This document shows positions 51,305-60,340 of a stretch of DNA of 64,000 nt, piece after piece; position 1 is the stretch's first letter, and the number at the start of each line of letters is the position of its first letter. Position numbers and translations under genes: made by a program. This stretch comes from Autumnicola psychrophila (lineage in GTDB: Bacteria; Bacteroidota; Bacteroidia; Flavobacteriales; Flavobacteriaceae). Where the stretch lies: positions 124,001-188,000 of the forward strand of contig NZ_JAVRHN010000007.1 in assembly GCF_031846645.1 (NCBI RefSeq). Reading direction: 5' to 3'. The notes below the pieces were generated by a model, which did not search any database, was not told where the DNA came from, and worked only from the letters and a program-made list of their open reading frames with translations.

Positions 51305-52381
51305 GTGAGCAATAATCCAGAAAAATCAGCTTTAAGTGAATCCGGAAGCACTCCGGGCTCTCGTAATATCAATCCAAATTCGGCTGAACGGATAAAGGCT
51401 TTCAGAAAAAATAAATCTTCGGAAAAAGAGCTGCTGAAGCAATTGCTCGGGGGAAATAAAACTGCCCTCGGAAGAAGCATTACACTTGTAGAAAGTAACC
51501 AGCAAACACATCAGAAACAAGCGGAATTTCTCGTGGAAGGAGCACTCCCTTATGCTCATAAATCTATTCGCATTGGAATTACCGGAGTTCCGGGCGTGGG
51601 AAAAAGTACTTTTATTGAGAGTCTTGGAAGCTTTCTTATAAAAAAAGGAAAAAAAATAGCCGTACTTGCCGTAGATCCTACCAGCAGTGTTTCCGGAGGC
51701 AGTATTCTTGGCGATAAAACCCGGATGGAAGAACTGGTGAAAGAGGAAAATGCTTTTATAAGACCTTCTCCCAGCGGAGATTCTCTTGGTGGCGTGGCCA
51801 GAAAAACCCGGGAAAGTATTGTTTTATGCGAAGCCGCAGGGTTTGATGTGCTTCTTATAGAAACCGTGGGCGTGGGCCAGAGCGAAACGACCGTCCATAG
51901 TATGACAGACTTTTTTTTACTACTGAAACTTGCCGGAGCCGGGGATGAACTGCAGGGCATAAAACGCGGAATCATAGAAATGGCAGATGCTATCGTGATC
52001 AACAAAGCTGACGGTGAAAATGAAAAGGCCGCACGGGAAGCGCGGCTGGAATTTAAGAGAGCTCTGCACCTTTATCCGCCAAAAGAAAGCACCTGGACCC
52101 CAAAAGTTCTTTTAAGCAGCGCTCTGTATAACACCGGAGTTAGCGAAGTTTGGGAAATGATAAGTGAATATGAGAGTTTAGCCAGAGAGACCGGATACTT
52201 TAACCATAACCGACAGGAACAAAATAAATTTTGGCTGCTGCAAACAATCAATGAACATTTAAAGAGCCGCTTTTACAACCATTCTGAAATAAAAACTGCA
52301 CTTAAAGAGCAACTTAAAGCCATTGAAGAAAATAAAACTACCCCTTTTGCCGCTGCAAAGTATCTCTTAAGCCTGGGATAG
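51305..52381 (+). CDS. meaB: Methylmalonyl-CoA mutase-associated GTPase (MeaB/ArgK)
   Basis: MeaB is a G3E GTPase that loads and protects the adenosylcobalamin-dependent methylmalonyl-CoA mutase. The 358-residue protein has Walker A GITGVPGVGKSTFIESLG near residue 92, VLAVDPTSSVSGGSILGDKT near residue 118, RPSPSGDSLGGVARKT, LLIETVGVGQSET and VINKADGENEKAARE. The start is GTG at 51305, close to the promoter. The mutase subunits are not within the window. It converges with the PAP2 gene with a 15-bp overlap. Confidence 0.95.
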   Translation: MSNNPEKSALSESGSTPGSRNINPNSAERIKAFRKNKSSEKELLKQLLGGNKTALGRSITLVESNQQTHQKQAEFLVEGALPYAHKSIRIGITGVPGVGKSTFIESLGSFLIKKGKKIAVLAVDPTSSVSGGSILGDKTRMEELVKEENAFIRPSPSGDSLGGVARKTRESIVLCEAAGFDVLLIETVGVGQSETTVHSMTDFFLLLKLAGAGDELQGIKRGIIEMADAIVINKADGENEKAAREARLEFKRALHLYPPKESTWTPKVLLSSALYNTGVSEVWEMISEYESLARETGYFNHNRQEQNKFWLLQTINEHLKSRFYNHSEIKTALKEQLKAIEENKTTPFAAAKYLLSLG

Positions 52382-52939
52382 ATTAAGCTTCAGAAAAATA
52401 TACTGAAGTAATTTATAAAATAAATACCCCAAAATAGCACCAATTAGTAAACCTGTAATCACATCTGCCGGATAATGAACTCCAAGATAAATTCGGCTAT
52501 ACGAAGATAAAAGCGGCCATATAAGAACCAAATAAATCCATTTAGGATAAATTTTCCGGAAAAGAAGGACTAAAAAAACGGCTACTCCCATAGAATTGGA
52601 AGCATGAGCAGAAAAATATCCAAACCGGCCACATCTTACCGCCACAAAACGTGCCTGTTCCATTACTCCTTCCTGCCTGCAGGGCCTTAACCTTTCAAAT
52701 CCATCTTTAAAGACATTAGCCAATTGATCTGTAGCAGTGATTAGCAGTGTAATTATAACCATACTGGCAAGAGTCCCCTTCCATCCAAAATTTCTGAAAA
52801 TTAAATACAGAAATAATATGTAAAGCGGAATTCCTGTAAACTTATCGGTAATGGCAAGCCAAAAACAATCCCATGCCGGGTCTCCCAGATTGTTAAGAAA
52901 CAAAAACAGCTCGTGATCCAGTTCGATTAGTTCCTGCAT
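52367..52939 (-). CDS. PAP2-family phosphatase
   Basis: This 190-residue membrane protein has the three phosphatase motifs. KDGFERLRPCR near residue 78 is motif 1 (Kx6RP). YFSAHASNSMG near residue 107 is motif 2, with SAH in place of the usual PSGH. YSRIYLGVHYPADVITG near residue 148 is motif 3 (SRx5Hx3D). Five to six hydrophobic segments are present. Enzymes of this type dephosphorylate undecaprenyl pyrophosphate or phospholipids. The gene is 1 bp from the small acidic protein gene upstream, so both form an operon. Confidence 0.92.
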   Translation of the reverse strand: MQELIELDHELFLFLNNLGDPAWDCFWLAITDKFTGIPLYILFLYLIFRNFGWKGTLASMVIITLLITATDQLANVFKDGFERLRPCRQEGVMEQARFVAVRCGRFGYFSAHASNSMGVAVFLVLLFRKIYPKWIYLVLIWPLLSSYSRIYLGVHYPADVITGLLIGAILGYLFYKLLQYIFLKLNLSQA

Positions 52940-52940
52940 A

Positions 52941-53168
52941 TTAGTCTTCGTATCGGCTTACTTCGCGGTCATAGAATTTATTTGCCTGGTCAATTAAACC
53001 TTCAGCTTCAGTAGTGAGCTCTTCTTCATCACTGGCATCAAAATCTTCCAGCCACTCTACCTCATCATCTTCAAGATTTATAATGAAACGCGGAAATTCA
53101 GTATGAATTACAAAAATTGCGTCGGGATAATCTGTATTATCACCTAAAAGGAATTTAGGAAAGTCCAT
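52941..53168 (-). CDS. Small acidic protein of unknown function
   Basis: This 75-residue protein begins MDFPKFLLGDNTDYPDAIFV, is strongly acidic (EDDEVEWLEDFDASDEEELT), and has no membrane segment or signal peptide. It is compactly placed before the PAP2 gene. I do not recognise a named family, but its real status is supported by good start context and operon position. Confidence 0.75.
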   Translation of the reverse strand: MDFPKFLLGDNTDYPDAIFVIHTEFPRFIINLEDDEVEWLEDFDASDEEELTTEAEGLIDQANKFYDREVSRYED

Positions 53169-53279
53169 GTTCTTTTTATTTTTTTCAGTTTATGATTTTA
53201 TATTACTTCACAAGTGCTTTAAATTAACAGTTTGTAGCTCCTGAAAGGTTTCACACTTTTTTGGGTCATCAATCTCACA

Positions 53280-53306
53280 CCTACAAGGTTTTTAAAACCT
53301 TGCAGG
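53280..53306. repeat. Palindrome CAAGGTTTT/AAAACCTTG
   Basis: A 9-bp perfect stem around a single T, extended by CCT/AGG with one mismatch, lies 56 bp beyond the MATE gene stop. It may act as terminator of that minus-strand gene, although T-runs are absent. Such CTACAAGG...CCTTGCAGG palindromes are frequent between Bacteroidota genes. Confidence 0.6.
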
Positions 53307-53361
53307 AGGTACAACGCCGACGATTAATTATTTCATTTAAAAAAACTCAGCTCCAACTTTT

Positions 53362-54723
53362 TTACTGATGTTTTAATTTCTTATTCAGAATTAGTTTTTT
53401 ACTTAGAAAATCAAAGCGAATATACAACATTAAGGCCGAAGCCGTTAAGCCGGCGAGCAATCCCAGCCAGATTCCCATGCTTCCCAGCTGATCCTCTTTT
53501 CCGAAGTACCAGGAAACCGGAAAGCCGATAATCCAATAGGCTATAAAGCAGATAATTGTAGGAATGCGCACATCCTGAAGTCCCCGCAAAGCTCCTAAAA
53601 TCACCACCTGCAGCCCGTCGCTTAGCTGAAACAAAGCAGCGACAATGAGTAATTGTGCGGCGAGTAAAACAACTTCAGTATTTTCAATATAAAATTCCGG
53701 CAGGATATCTTTAAGTGCAATAAAGCCAATGGCAAAAACTGCTTCAATTAAAAATACGAGCAGGAAAGTAGAAAGTGCTATTCTCCGCAATTCCTTAAAC
53801 TGACTCAATCCCTTCTGATTACCGACTCTAATTGTTGCCGTCACTCCAAGACCTACCGCCACCATAAACGTCATAGAAGCGAGGTTTAAAGCAATTTGAT
53901 TGGCTGCCTGAGGATTTGTACCTAAAGTCCCGGCAAGAAAAACCGTTGCTGTAAAAATGGCAACTTCAAACAACATCTGCAAAGCTGTGGGAAATCCCAG
54001 TCCAAGCAGACGTTTGAAAATGGCAGTTTTCAGGAACTCTTTTTTTGTCCATTTAAAATATTCAGCGAACTTCTTCTTTTTCCGAAGAATTACCCAGATA
54101 AACCACAGCATAAAGAAGCGTGAAATGAGCGTTCCTATTGCGGCGCCTTCCAGCTCCAGCCTTGGAAAAATCCAGATTCCGTAGATAAGAAAATAGTTGA
54201 AAATAATATTTACGACGTTGGCCAATAAAGTGGCATACATGGCATATTTTGTTTGCGAAAGCCCATCGGCAAACTGTTTAAAAGCCTGAAAAATCATTAA
54301 AGGCAGCATCGAAAAAGCCACAATTTCGAGGTAAGGAATTGCCAAATCCACTACTTCCGGCGGCTGATCCAGGTAGTATAGAATGGGTTTCGACAGGAGC
54401 AGTAACAAAAAGAGCAGAATTCCGTTAATGCCGCATAAAATGATTCCGTGATGGAAATAATTTCGGCCTTTTTCAATATCTCCGGCACCATCTGCCTCTG
54501 CAATTAACGGAGTAATGGCAAAGGAAAAGCCAATACCCAGCGAAAGTGCAATAAATACGAGGCTATTACCCAAAGAAACTGCTGCCAACGGCGCGGGGCC
54601 CAGTTGCCCGATCATTAAATTATCCACCAGGCCTACCATCACATGCCCCAATTGCCCCAACATTACCGGAAAGGCAATCTGCAGGTTTTTACTGAATTCT
54701 TTGGTGTAATCTGAAAGGTTCAA
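53362..54723 (-). CDS. MATE family multidrug efflux protein
   Basis: This 453-residue protein has 12 hydrophobic segments in two halves. The MATE landmarks are AFPVMLGQLGHVMVGLVDNL (residues 17-36) and AAVSLGNSLVFIALSLG in the N-terminal half, LLANVVNIIFNYFLIYG near residue 167, and GLGFPTALQMLFEVAIFTA near residue 240 at the start of the second half. GVTATIRVGNQKG follows. It exports cationic drugs or metabolites by Na+ or H+ antiport. Confidence 0.95.
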   Translation of the reverse strand: MNLSDYTKEFSKNLQIAFPVMLGQLGHVMVGLVDNLMIGQLGPAPLAAVSLGNSLVFIALSLGIGFSFAITPLIAEADGAGDIEKGRNYFHHGIILCGINGILLFLLLLLSKPILYYLDQPPEVVDLAIPYLEIVAFSMLPLMIFQAFKQFADGLSQTKYAMYATLLANVVNIIFNYFLIYGIWIFPRLELEGAAIGTLISRFFMLWFIWVILRKKKKFAEYFKWTKKEFLKTAIFKRLLGLGFPTALQMLFEVAIFTATVFLAGTLGTNPQAANQIALNLASMTFMVAVGLGVTATIRVGNQKGLSQFKELRRIALSTFLLVFLIEAVFAIGFIALKDILPEFYIENTEVVLLAAQLLIVAALFQLSDGLQVVILGALRGLQDVRIPTIICFIAYWIIGFPVSWYFGKEDQLGSMGIWLGLLAGLTASALMLYIRFDFLSKKLILNKKLKHQ

Positions 54724-54812
54724 ATCGAAAAATTTGTGTGCAAAGATAGCAGCTTTTTCAAGCTGAAAAATTTAGAAGCCGTTTATATTTTGGTTACCTT
54801 AAATCCTGAAGG

Positions 54813-55214
54813 AGCAGAAAAAGTGGAGAGTGGAAAGTTCAGTGAATGGTGATTGGTGATTAGTGATTCGTTTCCCTATCTCTAAAAAGTTAAGGCTTCA
54901 AAATGGCAATTATCGACCTGTAGTATGTGTCAAGGATACACGAAAAAGTTTTTCAGCAGAAAAAGTGGAGAGTGGAAAGTTCATTTTTCTTTTCTCTTTG
55001 CTCTCTCCTCTCTTCTCTCTCTTCTAAAAAATTATGCTTCAAAAATGGCAATTATCGACCTCTAGTATGTGTCACGAATACACGAAAAAATTTCCCAGCA
55101 GAAAAAGTGGAGAGTGGAAAGTTTAATTTTCTTTTCTCTTTGCTCTCTCCTCTCTTCTCTCTTCTCTCTCTTCTTAAAAGTTATGCTTCAAAAATGGCAA
55201 TTATCAACCCCTAG
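54813..55214 (+). repeat. Three-copy array of the AATGGCAATTAT-core element
   Basis: Cores at 54894-54922, 55036-55064 and 55186-55214 read GCTTCAAAAATGGCAATTAT followed by CGACCT, spaced 142 and 150 bp. After the first two cores come TAGTATGTGTCAxGxATACA and CGAAAAA, then CAGCAGAAAAAGTGGAGAGT and GGAAAGTT. A pyrimidine-rich stretch CTTTGCTCTCTCCTCTCTTC leads to the next core. The array occupies the 516-bp gap 54724-55239. Short frames crossing it are products of the repeat. Confidence 0.88.
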
Positions 55215-55239
55215 TCCTAAACAAGTGTATTTCTGCGAT

Positions 55240-56661
55240 TTACAATTTTTCTTCTACGTCTGTATTAATTCTTTTTATTCCGTAGTTATCGACAAGATAA
55301 ACCAGCGAAGCCATTGTTGCCGCTCCAAGTTCAAGTTCCCTCTTATTAACGTGCTCAAAGGTATCGTTGGCAGCATGATGATGATCAAAATAGCGTTGAG
55401 AATCGGGACGCAGACCGGCCAGAACAACATCACCCTGCTTTAATGGCCCAACATCTGCTCCACTTCCGCCTAATTCGAAATAATGAATAAGATATGGCTT
55501 AAAAAGCTCTTTCCAGCTCTGAATTTGTGCGAATTGTGCTTTATCTGCATCAAAAGAGAAACCTCTGGGTGTAAATCCGCCGGCGTCACTTTCTAATGCA
55601 AAAATGTGCTTTTCATTTTTGGATTTAGCTACTTCAGCATATTTATTACCTCCACGAAGCCCGTTTTCTTCATTCATAAAGAGCACCACTCTAATGGTTC
55701 TTTTCGGCTTATACCCAATTTCCTTGAAAAGCCTAAGCACTTCCATAGATTGCACCACACCGGCGCCATCATCATGAGCGCCATCTCCAATGTCCCAGGA
55801 ATCCAGGTGGCCTCCCACAACCAAAATTTCTTCAGGATACTCACTTCCTGTAATTTCGCCAATCACATTGTAAGACTGCACATCTTCATGCTGCTCAGAA
55901 TTCTGTTTGAAATACAATTGCAGATCCTTATTCATTTTAAGGATTCCGCTTAAATAAGCCGCATCATTTGTACTGATTGCCGCGGCAGGGATCCTTTCTG
56001 AAACCGGGGTACTGCCATAACTCATTGATCCTGTATGCGGATAATCGTCCATTCTCAAATTCATCGAACGGACAATTACTCCTGCGGCTCCATACTTCCC
56101 AGCTTCTGCTGCTCCGGAATACCGCTGATCCACACAACCGCCATAGGCTTCAAAAGTGCTAATCAAATCCGGACGCATAGGACGATTAAAAAAAACAATT
56201 TTGCCTTCAATTTGCTCCCTTCCGTAATGTTCAAGATCTTCTATTCCCTGTACTTCTATCACCTGCGCTTTTGTCCCACCGGCAGGAGTTGCCACCGAAC
56301 CTCCAAGAGCTGTGATGTTAACAGTCCTGGTAGTACCGGGAGAAGTTTCTACATAAGCAAATTCTTTAGAACCACGGGTCCATTTTGGAACCATCACCGG
56401 TTGGAGCCAGACCTTGTCCAGGCCAAGGCTTTCCAGTTCTTCCTTAGTATATTCTACTGCCTGCTGCGCCTGATACGAACCGGATAATCTTCCTCCAATT
56501 TTATTGGAAAGATGATCCAGCCAGTCGTAGCTTTTGCCCTGCATTAAAGACATGTCATAAATCTTCCGGAGCATAAGGGAATCTGACTGCTCCTGAGAAT
56601 TTTGAGCGGTAACCGTATTTATGATAAGTAAACCTAAGACAGTAAAAAATATTTTCTTCAT
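55240..56661 (-). CDS. Secreted M28 family metallopeptidase
   Basis: A signal peptide (MKKIFFTVLGLLIINTVTA) precedes a 473-residue zinc peptidase. The di-zinc ligands are visible: VVGGHLDSWDIGDGAHDDGAG near residue 285 (written in part; His and the bridging Asp), FMNEENGLRGGNKYAE with the catalytic Glu pair near residue 330, LESDAGGF near residue 355, and the His in HHHAANDTFEHVNK near residue 433. A PA-like insertion (residues 130-250) contains KIVFFNRPM and GAAGVIVRSMN. It should remove N-terminal residues from peptides in the periplasm. Confidence 0.94.
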   Translation of the reverse strand: MKKIFFTVLGLLIINTVTAQNSQEQSDSLMLRKIYDMSLMQGKSYDWLDHLSNKIGGRLSGSYQAQQAVEYTKEELESLGLDKVWLQPVMVPKWTRGSKEFAYVETSPGTTRTVNITALGGSVATPAGGTKAQVIEVQGIEDLEHYGREQIEGKIVFFNRPMRPDLISTFEAYGGCVDQRYSGAAEAGKYGAAGVIVRSMNLRMDDYPHTGSMSYGSTPVSERIPAAAISTNDAAYLSGILKMNKDLQLYFKQNSEQHEDVQSYNVIGEITGSEYPEEILVVGGHLDSWDIGDGAHDDGAGVVQSMEVLRLFKEIGYKPKRTIRVVLFMNEENGLRGGNKYAEVAKSKNEKHIFALESDAGGFTPRGFSFDADKAQFAQIQSWKELFKPYLIHYFELGGSGADVGPLKQGDVVLAGLRPDSQRYFDHHHAANDTFEHVNKRELELGAATMASLVYLVDNYGIKRINTDVEEKL

Positions 56662-56699
56662 TTCAATTTCTGATTTGGTTGCGTGACGAAAATAGCGAA

Positions 56700-57578
56700 T
56701 TATTCCTTTTCCAGCTGCTTCCTGTAATCTTCCAAATTTTTCAGGATTTCTGGTGCAAGACTGGGCTCCTGTACATCTTTGTACTTCTGAAGTTCGTCCA
56801 GCATAATCTTTGCAACCAAATAACGTGCCGTTGGTTTATTATCTGCAGGAATCACAAACCAGGGTGCCTTTTCTTTTGAAGTTTTATTTATGGCCTCTTC
56901 ATAACAATTACGGTAATTATTCCACAATTTTCTCTCTTCAAGGTCGCCAGGAGAAAACTTCCAGTTTTTATCTGGTTTACGCAGTCTTCTTAAAAGTCTT
57001 TGCCGTTGTTCCTCTTTTGAAATATTCAGAAAAAACTTAAAGATAATTGTTCCGTTTTGGGATATATGTTTTTCAAAATTACGAATTGCTTCATAACGTT
57101 CTTCCCAAAAATCCCGGTTGATATCATAAACAGAATTTACTCCCGGCAGCCGCTCTTTTAAAATATATTCGGGGTGTACTTTTGTTACCAATACATTTTC
57201 GTAATGTGTACGGTTAAAAACACCAAATTTCCCTCTTTCGGGTAGTGCGCAATAATGCCGCCATAAAAAATCATGTTTTAACTCTTTGGAAGTTGGAGTT
57301 TTAAAACTATGCACCACCACTCCCCTACTGTTAAAGCCTTTAAAAACCTCCCGAATTAGACTATCCTTTCCTGAAGTATCCATTCCCTGAAGGCATACCA
57401 GCACTGAATATTTATTGTGGGCATAAAGTTTATCCTGCCAGTCTGCCAGTTCTTTCCTTGTTTGCTTAAGCTCTTTTTCAACCTCCTTCTCACTGGCCCC
57501 CATATCTAATGATGTTGGAATTGATTCCAGCTTAATTGGTTCTGATATCTTTAAGTCTTGCGGGTCTACTTCTTTCAT
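56700..57578 (-). CDS. ppk2: Polyphosphate kinase 2 family protein
   Basis: PPK2 enzymes phosphorylate nucleotides with polyphosphate. The 292-residue protein has Walker A LVCLQGMDTSGKDSLIREVF near residue 57 and SFKTPTSKELKHDFLWRHY. GKFGVFNRTHYENVLVTKVH with the Walker B-like region lies near residue 115, and FLNISKEEQRQRLLRRL near residue 190 is the lid Arg cluster. The PTSKELKHDFLWR stretch and the size fit one-domain class III PPK2 (AMP/ADP phosphorylating), but class assignment by eye is uncertain. It is divergent from the GNAT gene. Confidence 0.93.
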   Translation of the reverse strand: MKEVDPQDLKISEPIKLESIPTSLDMGASEKEVEKELKQTRKELADWQDKLYAHNKYSVLVCLQGMDTSGKDSLIREVFKGFNSRGVVVHSFKTPTSKELKHDFLWRHYCALPERGKFGVFNRTHYENVLVTKVHPEYILKERLPGVNSVYDINRDFWEERYEAIRNFEKHISQNGTIIFKFFLNISKEEQRQRLLRRLRKPDKNWKFSPGDLEERKLWNNYRNCYEEAINKTSKEKAPWFVIPADNKPTARYLVAKIMLDELQKYKDVQEPSLAPEILKNLEDYRKQLEKE

Positions 57579-57657
57579 AATTCAAATTTTGGATTACCTA
57601 AATATACAATCTTTGAAAGACTAATTTTTTTTATCTTCGCTGCTAAACTATAGCAGC

Positions 57658-58272
57658 TTGAACAAGGAAGAAAAAGAAGAGATCATTGAGAAGGTTAGTA
57701 CTCTTTTAAAAGAGATTCCATCTTCTATGGACATTGTAAAAAAAGGTCCTGGCAGAGATAAACGATTCCGGTATCTTGCCACTCACATGGTGGAAAAAGC
57801 AATAGAAAAAGATGCCCTGGTAATTTCTGAAAACCGCAAGGGCATTGCTATTCTCTTTAAAACAAGTAAGAAAGAAGATTCCTTCTGGAAAGATCTCCTT
57901 TCAGAAATAAAGCTTGTATGGCATGTTACAGGAATTACAAATGCTTTTCAAATTGTAAAAAACCAAAGTTACATTAAGAAGCAACGGCCACAGGAGGGCG
58001 AATATTTGTATTGCTGGTTTTGGGGAATTCTTTCTGATTCACGAGGCGCAGATACGCAGGTAGGAAAATCTATGAAAGATGAATTTTACCGGCGTGCACG
58101 GGAATATAAAATTCCGTTATACGCAGAAACGCGACACAGAAAGAATTCTTTGGTCTACCAGAGATTCGGCTTTGAACTTTTTCACACCTGGGATCATCCC
58201 AGTGGCGACACAATGTATTTCTTAAGATATGTTCCTGATAACGCAGAGAGTCCTGCAACCTCAGGTTCTTAA
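57658..58272 (+). CDS. GNAT-like acetyltransferase
   Basis: This 204-residue protein starts at TTG 57658. Its GNAT-like C-terminal half contains KSMKDEFYRRAREYKIPLYA and RKNSLVYQRFGFELFHTWDH, i.e. the acceptor helix and the YxRxGF end motif of N-acetyltransferases. The canonical Q/RxxGxG/A acetyl-CoA loop is not obvious (ADTQVGKSM may take its place), so activity is uncertain. A TATCTTCG box 18 bp upstream may be its -7 element. It converges with the response regulator gene (4-bp overlap). Confidence 0.75.
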   Translation: MNKEEKEEIIEKVSTLLKEIPSSMDIVKKGPGRDKRFRYLATHMVEKAIEKDALVISENRKGIAILFKTSKKEDSFWKDLLSEIKLVWHVTGITNAFQIVKNQSYIKKQRPQEGEYLYCWFWGILSDSRGADTQVGKSMKDEFYRRAREYKIPLYAETRHRKNSLVYQRFGFELFHTWDHPSGDTMYFLRYVPDNAESPATSGS

Positions 58273-59435
58273 AATTTACTGGCAAACAGCTTTACATCTT
58301 CTGCGGTTACTTTTTCACCACCAAGGATAATTAGTCGTTCCACAACATTTCTAAGCTCCCGCACATTTCCACGCCAGTCATATTCTTTAAGAATTTTCAA
58401 TGCTTCGTCTGTAAACTCTTTTTTATTACTTCCGTGATCACTGGCAATTTTTGCGGTAAAGTGATCTACCAGTAAAGGAATATCTTCTTTACGCTCATTA
58501 AGGGATGGCACCTGAATTAAAATTACAGCAAGCCGGTGGTACAAATCTTCCCTAAAATTGTTCTTCTCTATTTCTTCTTTAAGATCTTTATTAGTAGCAG
58601 CTACCACACGCACATCTACTTTTATGTCTTTGTCACTACCCACCCGGGAAATTCTGTTTTCCTGAAGCGCTCTCAAAACCTTAGCCTGGGCAGATAGACT
58701 CATATCTCCAATTTCATCCAGAAAAATAGTACCGCCATTGGCAGCTTCAAATTTACCGGCGCGATCTTTATTTGCTGAAGTAAAAGCTCCCTTTACATGC
58801 CCAAAGAGTTCACTTTCTATTAATTCTGAAGGAATTGCAGCACAGTTCACTTCTACCATAGGGCTCTTTGAGCGATCACTTTTTTGATGCAGCCAATGCG
58901 CAACCAGTTCCTTTCCTGTACCATTTGGTCCGGTAATTAAAACACGGGCATCTGTATGTGCCACTTTTTCTATAAGTTCTTTTATACGAACAATAGATTC
59001 TGACTCCCCGATCATTTCGTAATTTTTACTGACCTTCTTTTTTAGACGGGAATTCTCGACTACCAGTTCCTTTCTGTCCAGTGCATTTCGCACCGTATTA
59101 AGAAGCCGGTTTAGATCTGGTGGCTTCGAAATATAGTCAAAAGCTCCCATTCTCATCGTATTTACTGCTGTATCCAGGTCTCCGTGACCGGAAATCATCA
59201 CAAAAGGGACCTCAGGTTTTATTTTTTTTGTGGCTTCCAATACTTCAACACCATCCATTTTCGGCATTTTAATATCACAGAGAACAAGGTCGTAATCTTC
59301 ATCTTTAATTTTCTCCATTCCCTCTAATCCATCTACAGCCTCTTCTACGGAATAAGTTTTATTTTCTTCAGAAAGTATTTTTACAAGAACCCTTCTTATT
59401 GCTGCTTCGTCTTCTATTAATAATATTTTTGCCAT
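58269..59435 (-). CDS. Sigma-54-type response regulator without a DNA-binding domain
   Basis: This 388-residue protein has an N-terminal receiver domain (IEDEAAIRR; phospho-acceptor Asp54 in LVLCDIKMPKMDG; SGHGD). An AAA+ domain follows with Walker A ITGPNGTGKELVAHWLH near residue 165, L1 loop KGAFTSANKDRAGKFEAANG, Walker B GGTIFLDEIGDMSL and arginine-finger stretch NNFREDLYHRLAVI. The sigma-54 contact loop reads GAFTSA instead of GAFTGA. The chain ends after the AAA+ lid (VKLFASKF), so the usual Fis-type HTH is missing. The start overlaps the upstream stop by one base (TAATG). It may act on sigma-54 polymerase from solution or regulate through protein contacts. Confidence 0.9.
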   Translation of the reverse strand: MAKILLIEDEAAIRRVLVKILSEENKTYSVEEAVDGLEGMEKIKDEDYDLVLCDIKMPKMDGVEVLEATKKIKPEVPFVMISGHGDLDTAVNTMRMGAFDYISKPPDLNRLLNTVRNALDRKELVVENSRLKKKVSKNYEMIGESESIVRIKELIEKVAHTDARVLITGPNGTGKELVAHWLHQKSDRSKSPMVEVNCAAIPSELIESELFGHVKGAFTSANKDRAGKFEAANGGTIFLDEIGDMSLSAQAKVLRALQENRISRVGSDKDIKVDVRVVAATNKDLKEEIEKNNFREDLYHRLAVILIQVPSLNERKEDIPLLVDHFTAKIASDHGSNKKEFTDEALKILKEYDWRGNVRELRNVVERLIILGGEKVTAEDVKLFASKF

Positions 59436-60340
59436 TACAGTATACTGAATTTAAGTCCACCCCGTGAATAAAAGGTATTGGTATCGTTGATCGTAAGGAC
59501 ATCATCCTTATTTTTATCACGAAAGCGTATGTCGTTAATTAATGTATATCCGGCATAAACATAAAATGATAAATGCTCGGTAAAATTGTATTCGTAACCT
59601 AAACCACTAAGCAGAATCGTCATGGAAATATTTTCTGCAATAGCGCTTTGCCCGTTATTGGTTGGAATTACATCAAAATTATCCTGCACATTTGCGAAGA
59701 AGCCGTCCAAAGTGACAAATGCCTGCAGCGTACTTTTTTTACTTACGGCATAACGCAAATTACTTTTTGGAACACCTACGGAAAATGACCAGTCGGGACT
59801 AAATTCCCTGAAATAATTGATCACCGGCAGCGGAAAAGGGAAACCTCTTGTAGTAGAGTAATTAACACCTAAAATTAACCGCCAGGATTTATCGCCCTCT
59901 TCTTCGTCCTTAACTTTAATAAAAAAAATGGCGCCATCATAAATTAAATCATCATTAATGATGTCACTACGCGAAAAATTTGAAGCTATTTTAATTCCTG
60001 TTTGAGCTCCAAACCTCCAGTCATTTTTCATCTTAAAGGTATAAGCCAGGGATGCCGTAATGGACTGAAATCTATCAAGATTTGAAGTTTCAAAAAATTC
60101 AGGATCTTCATACTTAAAATTCACATTCCTGTACTCTATCCCCGGCACCAGATAAGAACCTTCTTTTTTTAGTTCTATGGGATAATTAAAAAAGGTTCTA
60201 AACCTTCTAAAGGAGTTATCAGATTGTCTTTGTGGGAAATAAGTATATTCCACTCTAGCCAGATCTGTTACCTGTGCGTTTGTTTGTTCGAAAAATAAGA
60301 AACCAAATATTAAAAAAAGTGACTTAACTGCTTTCTTCAT
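59435..60340 (-). CDS. DUF6268-like outer-membrane protein
   Basis: From ATG at 60340 a 301-residue protein starts with a signal peptide (MKKAVKSLFLIFGFLFFEQT, cleaved after NA). An upstream in-frame start at 60379 lies inside the MscS gene and would spoil the signal. The mature part alternates hydrophobic and polar residues with many aromatic ends (YRNVNFKYED, SWRLILGVNYSTTRGF, LGYEYNFTEHLSFYVYAGYT, SRGGLKFSIL with C-terminal Leu), as in a beta-barrel. It resembles DUF6268. It overlaps mscS by 17 bp and the regulator by 1 bp. Confidence 0.82.
   Translation of the reverse strand: MKKAVKSLFLIFGFLFFEQTNAQVTDLARVEYTYFPQRQSDNSFRRFRTFFNYPIELKKEGSYLVPGIEYRNVNFKYEDPEFFETSNLDRFQSITASLAYTFKMKNDWRFGAQTGIKIASNFSRSDIINDDLIYDGAIFFIKVKDEEEGDKSWRLILGVNYSTTRGFPFPLPVINYFREFSPDWSFSVGVPKSNLRYAVSKKSTLQAFVTLDGFFANVQDNFDVIPTNNGQSAIAENISMTILLSGLGYEYNFTEHLSFYVYAGYTLINDIRFRDKNKDDVLTINDTNTFYSRGGLKFSIL

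Noticed and set aside
54927..55443. Two plus-strand frames beginning MSRIHEK with Phe/Ser-rich sequence.
   Set aside because: They are translations of the repeated element and its pyrimidine tract, and the second runs into the antisense of the M28 peptidase gene.
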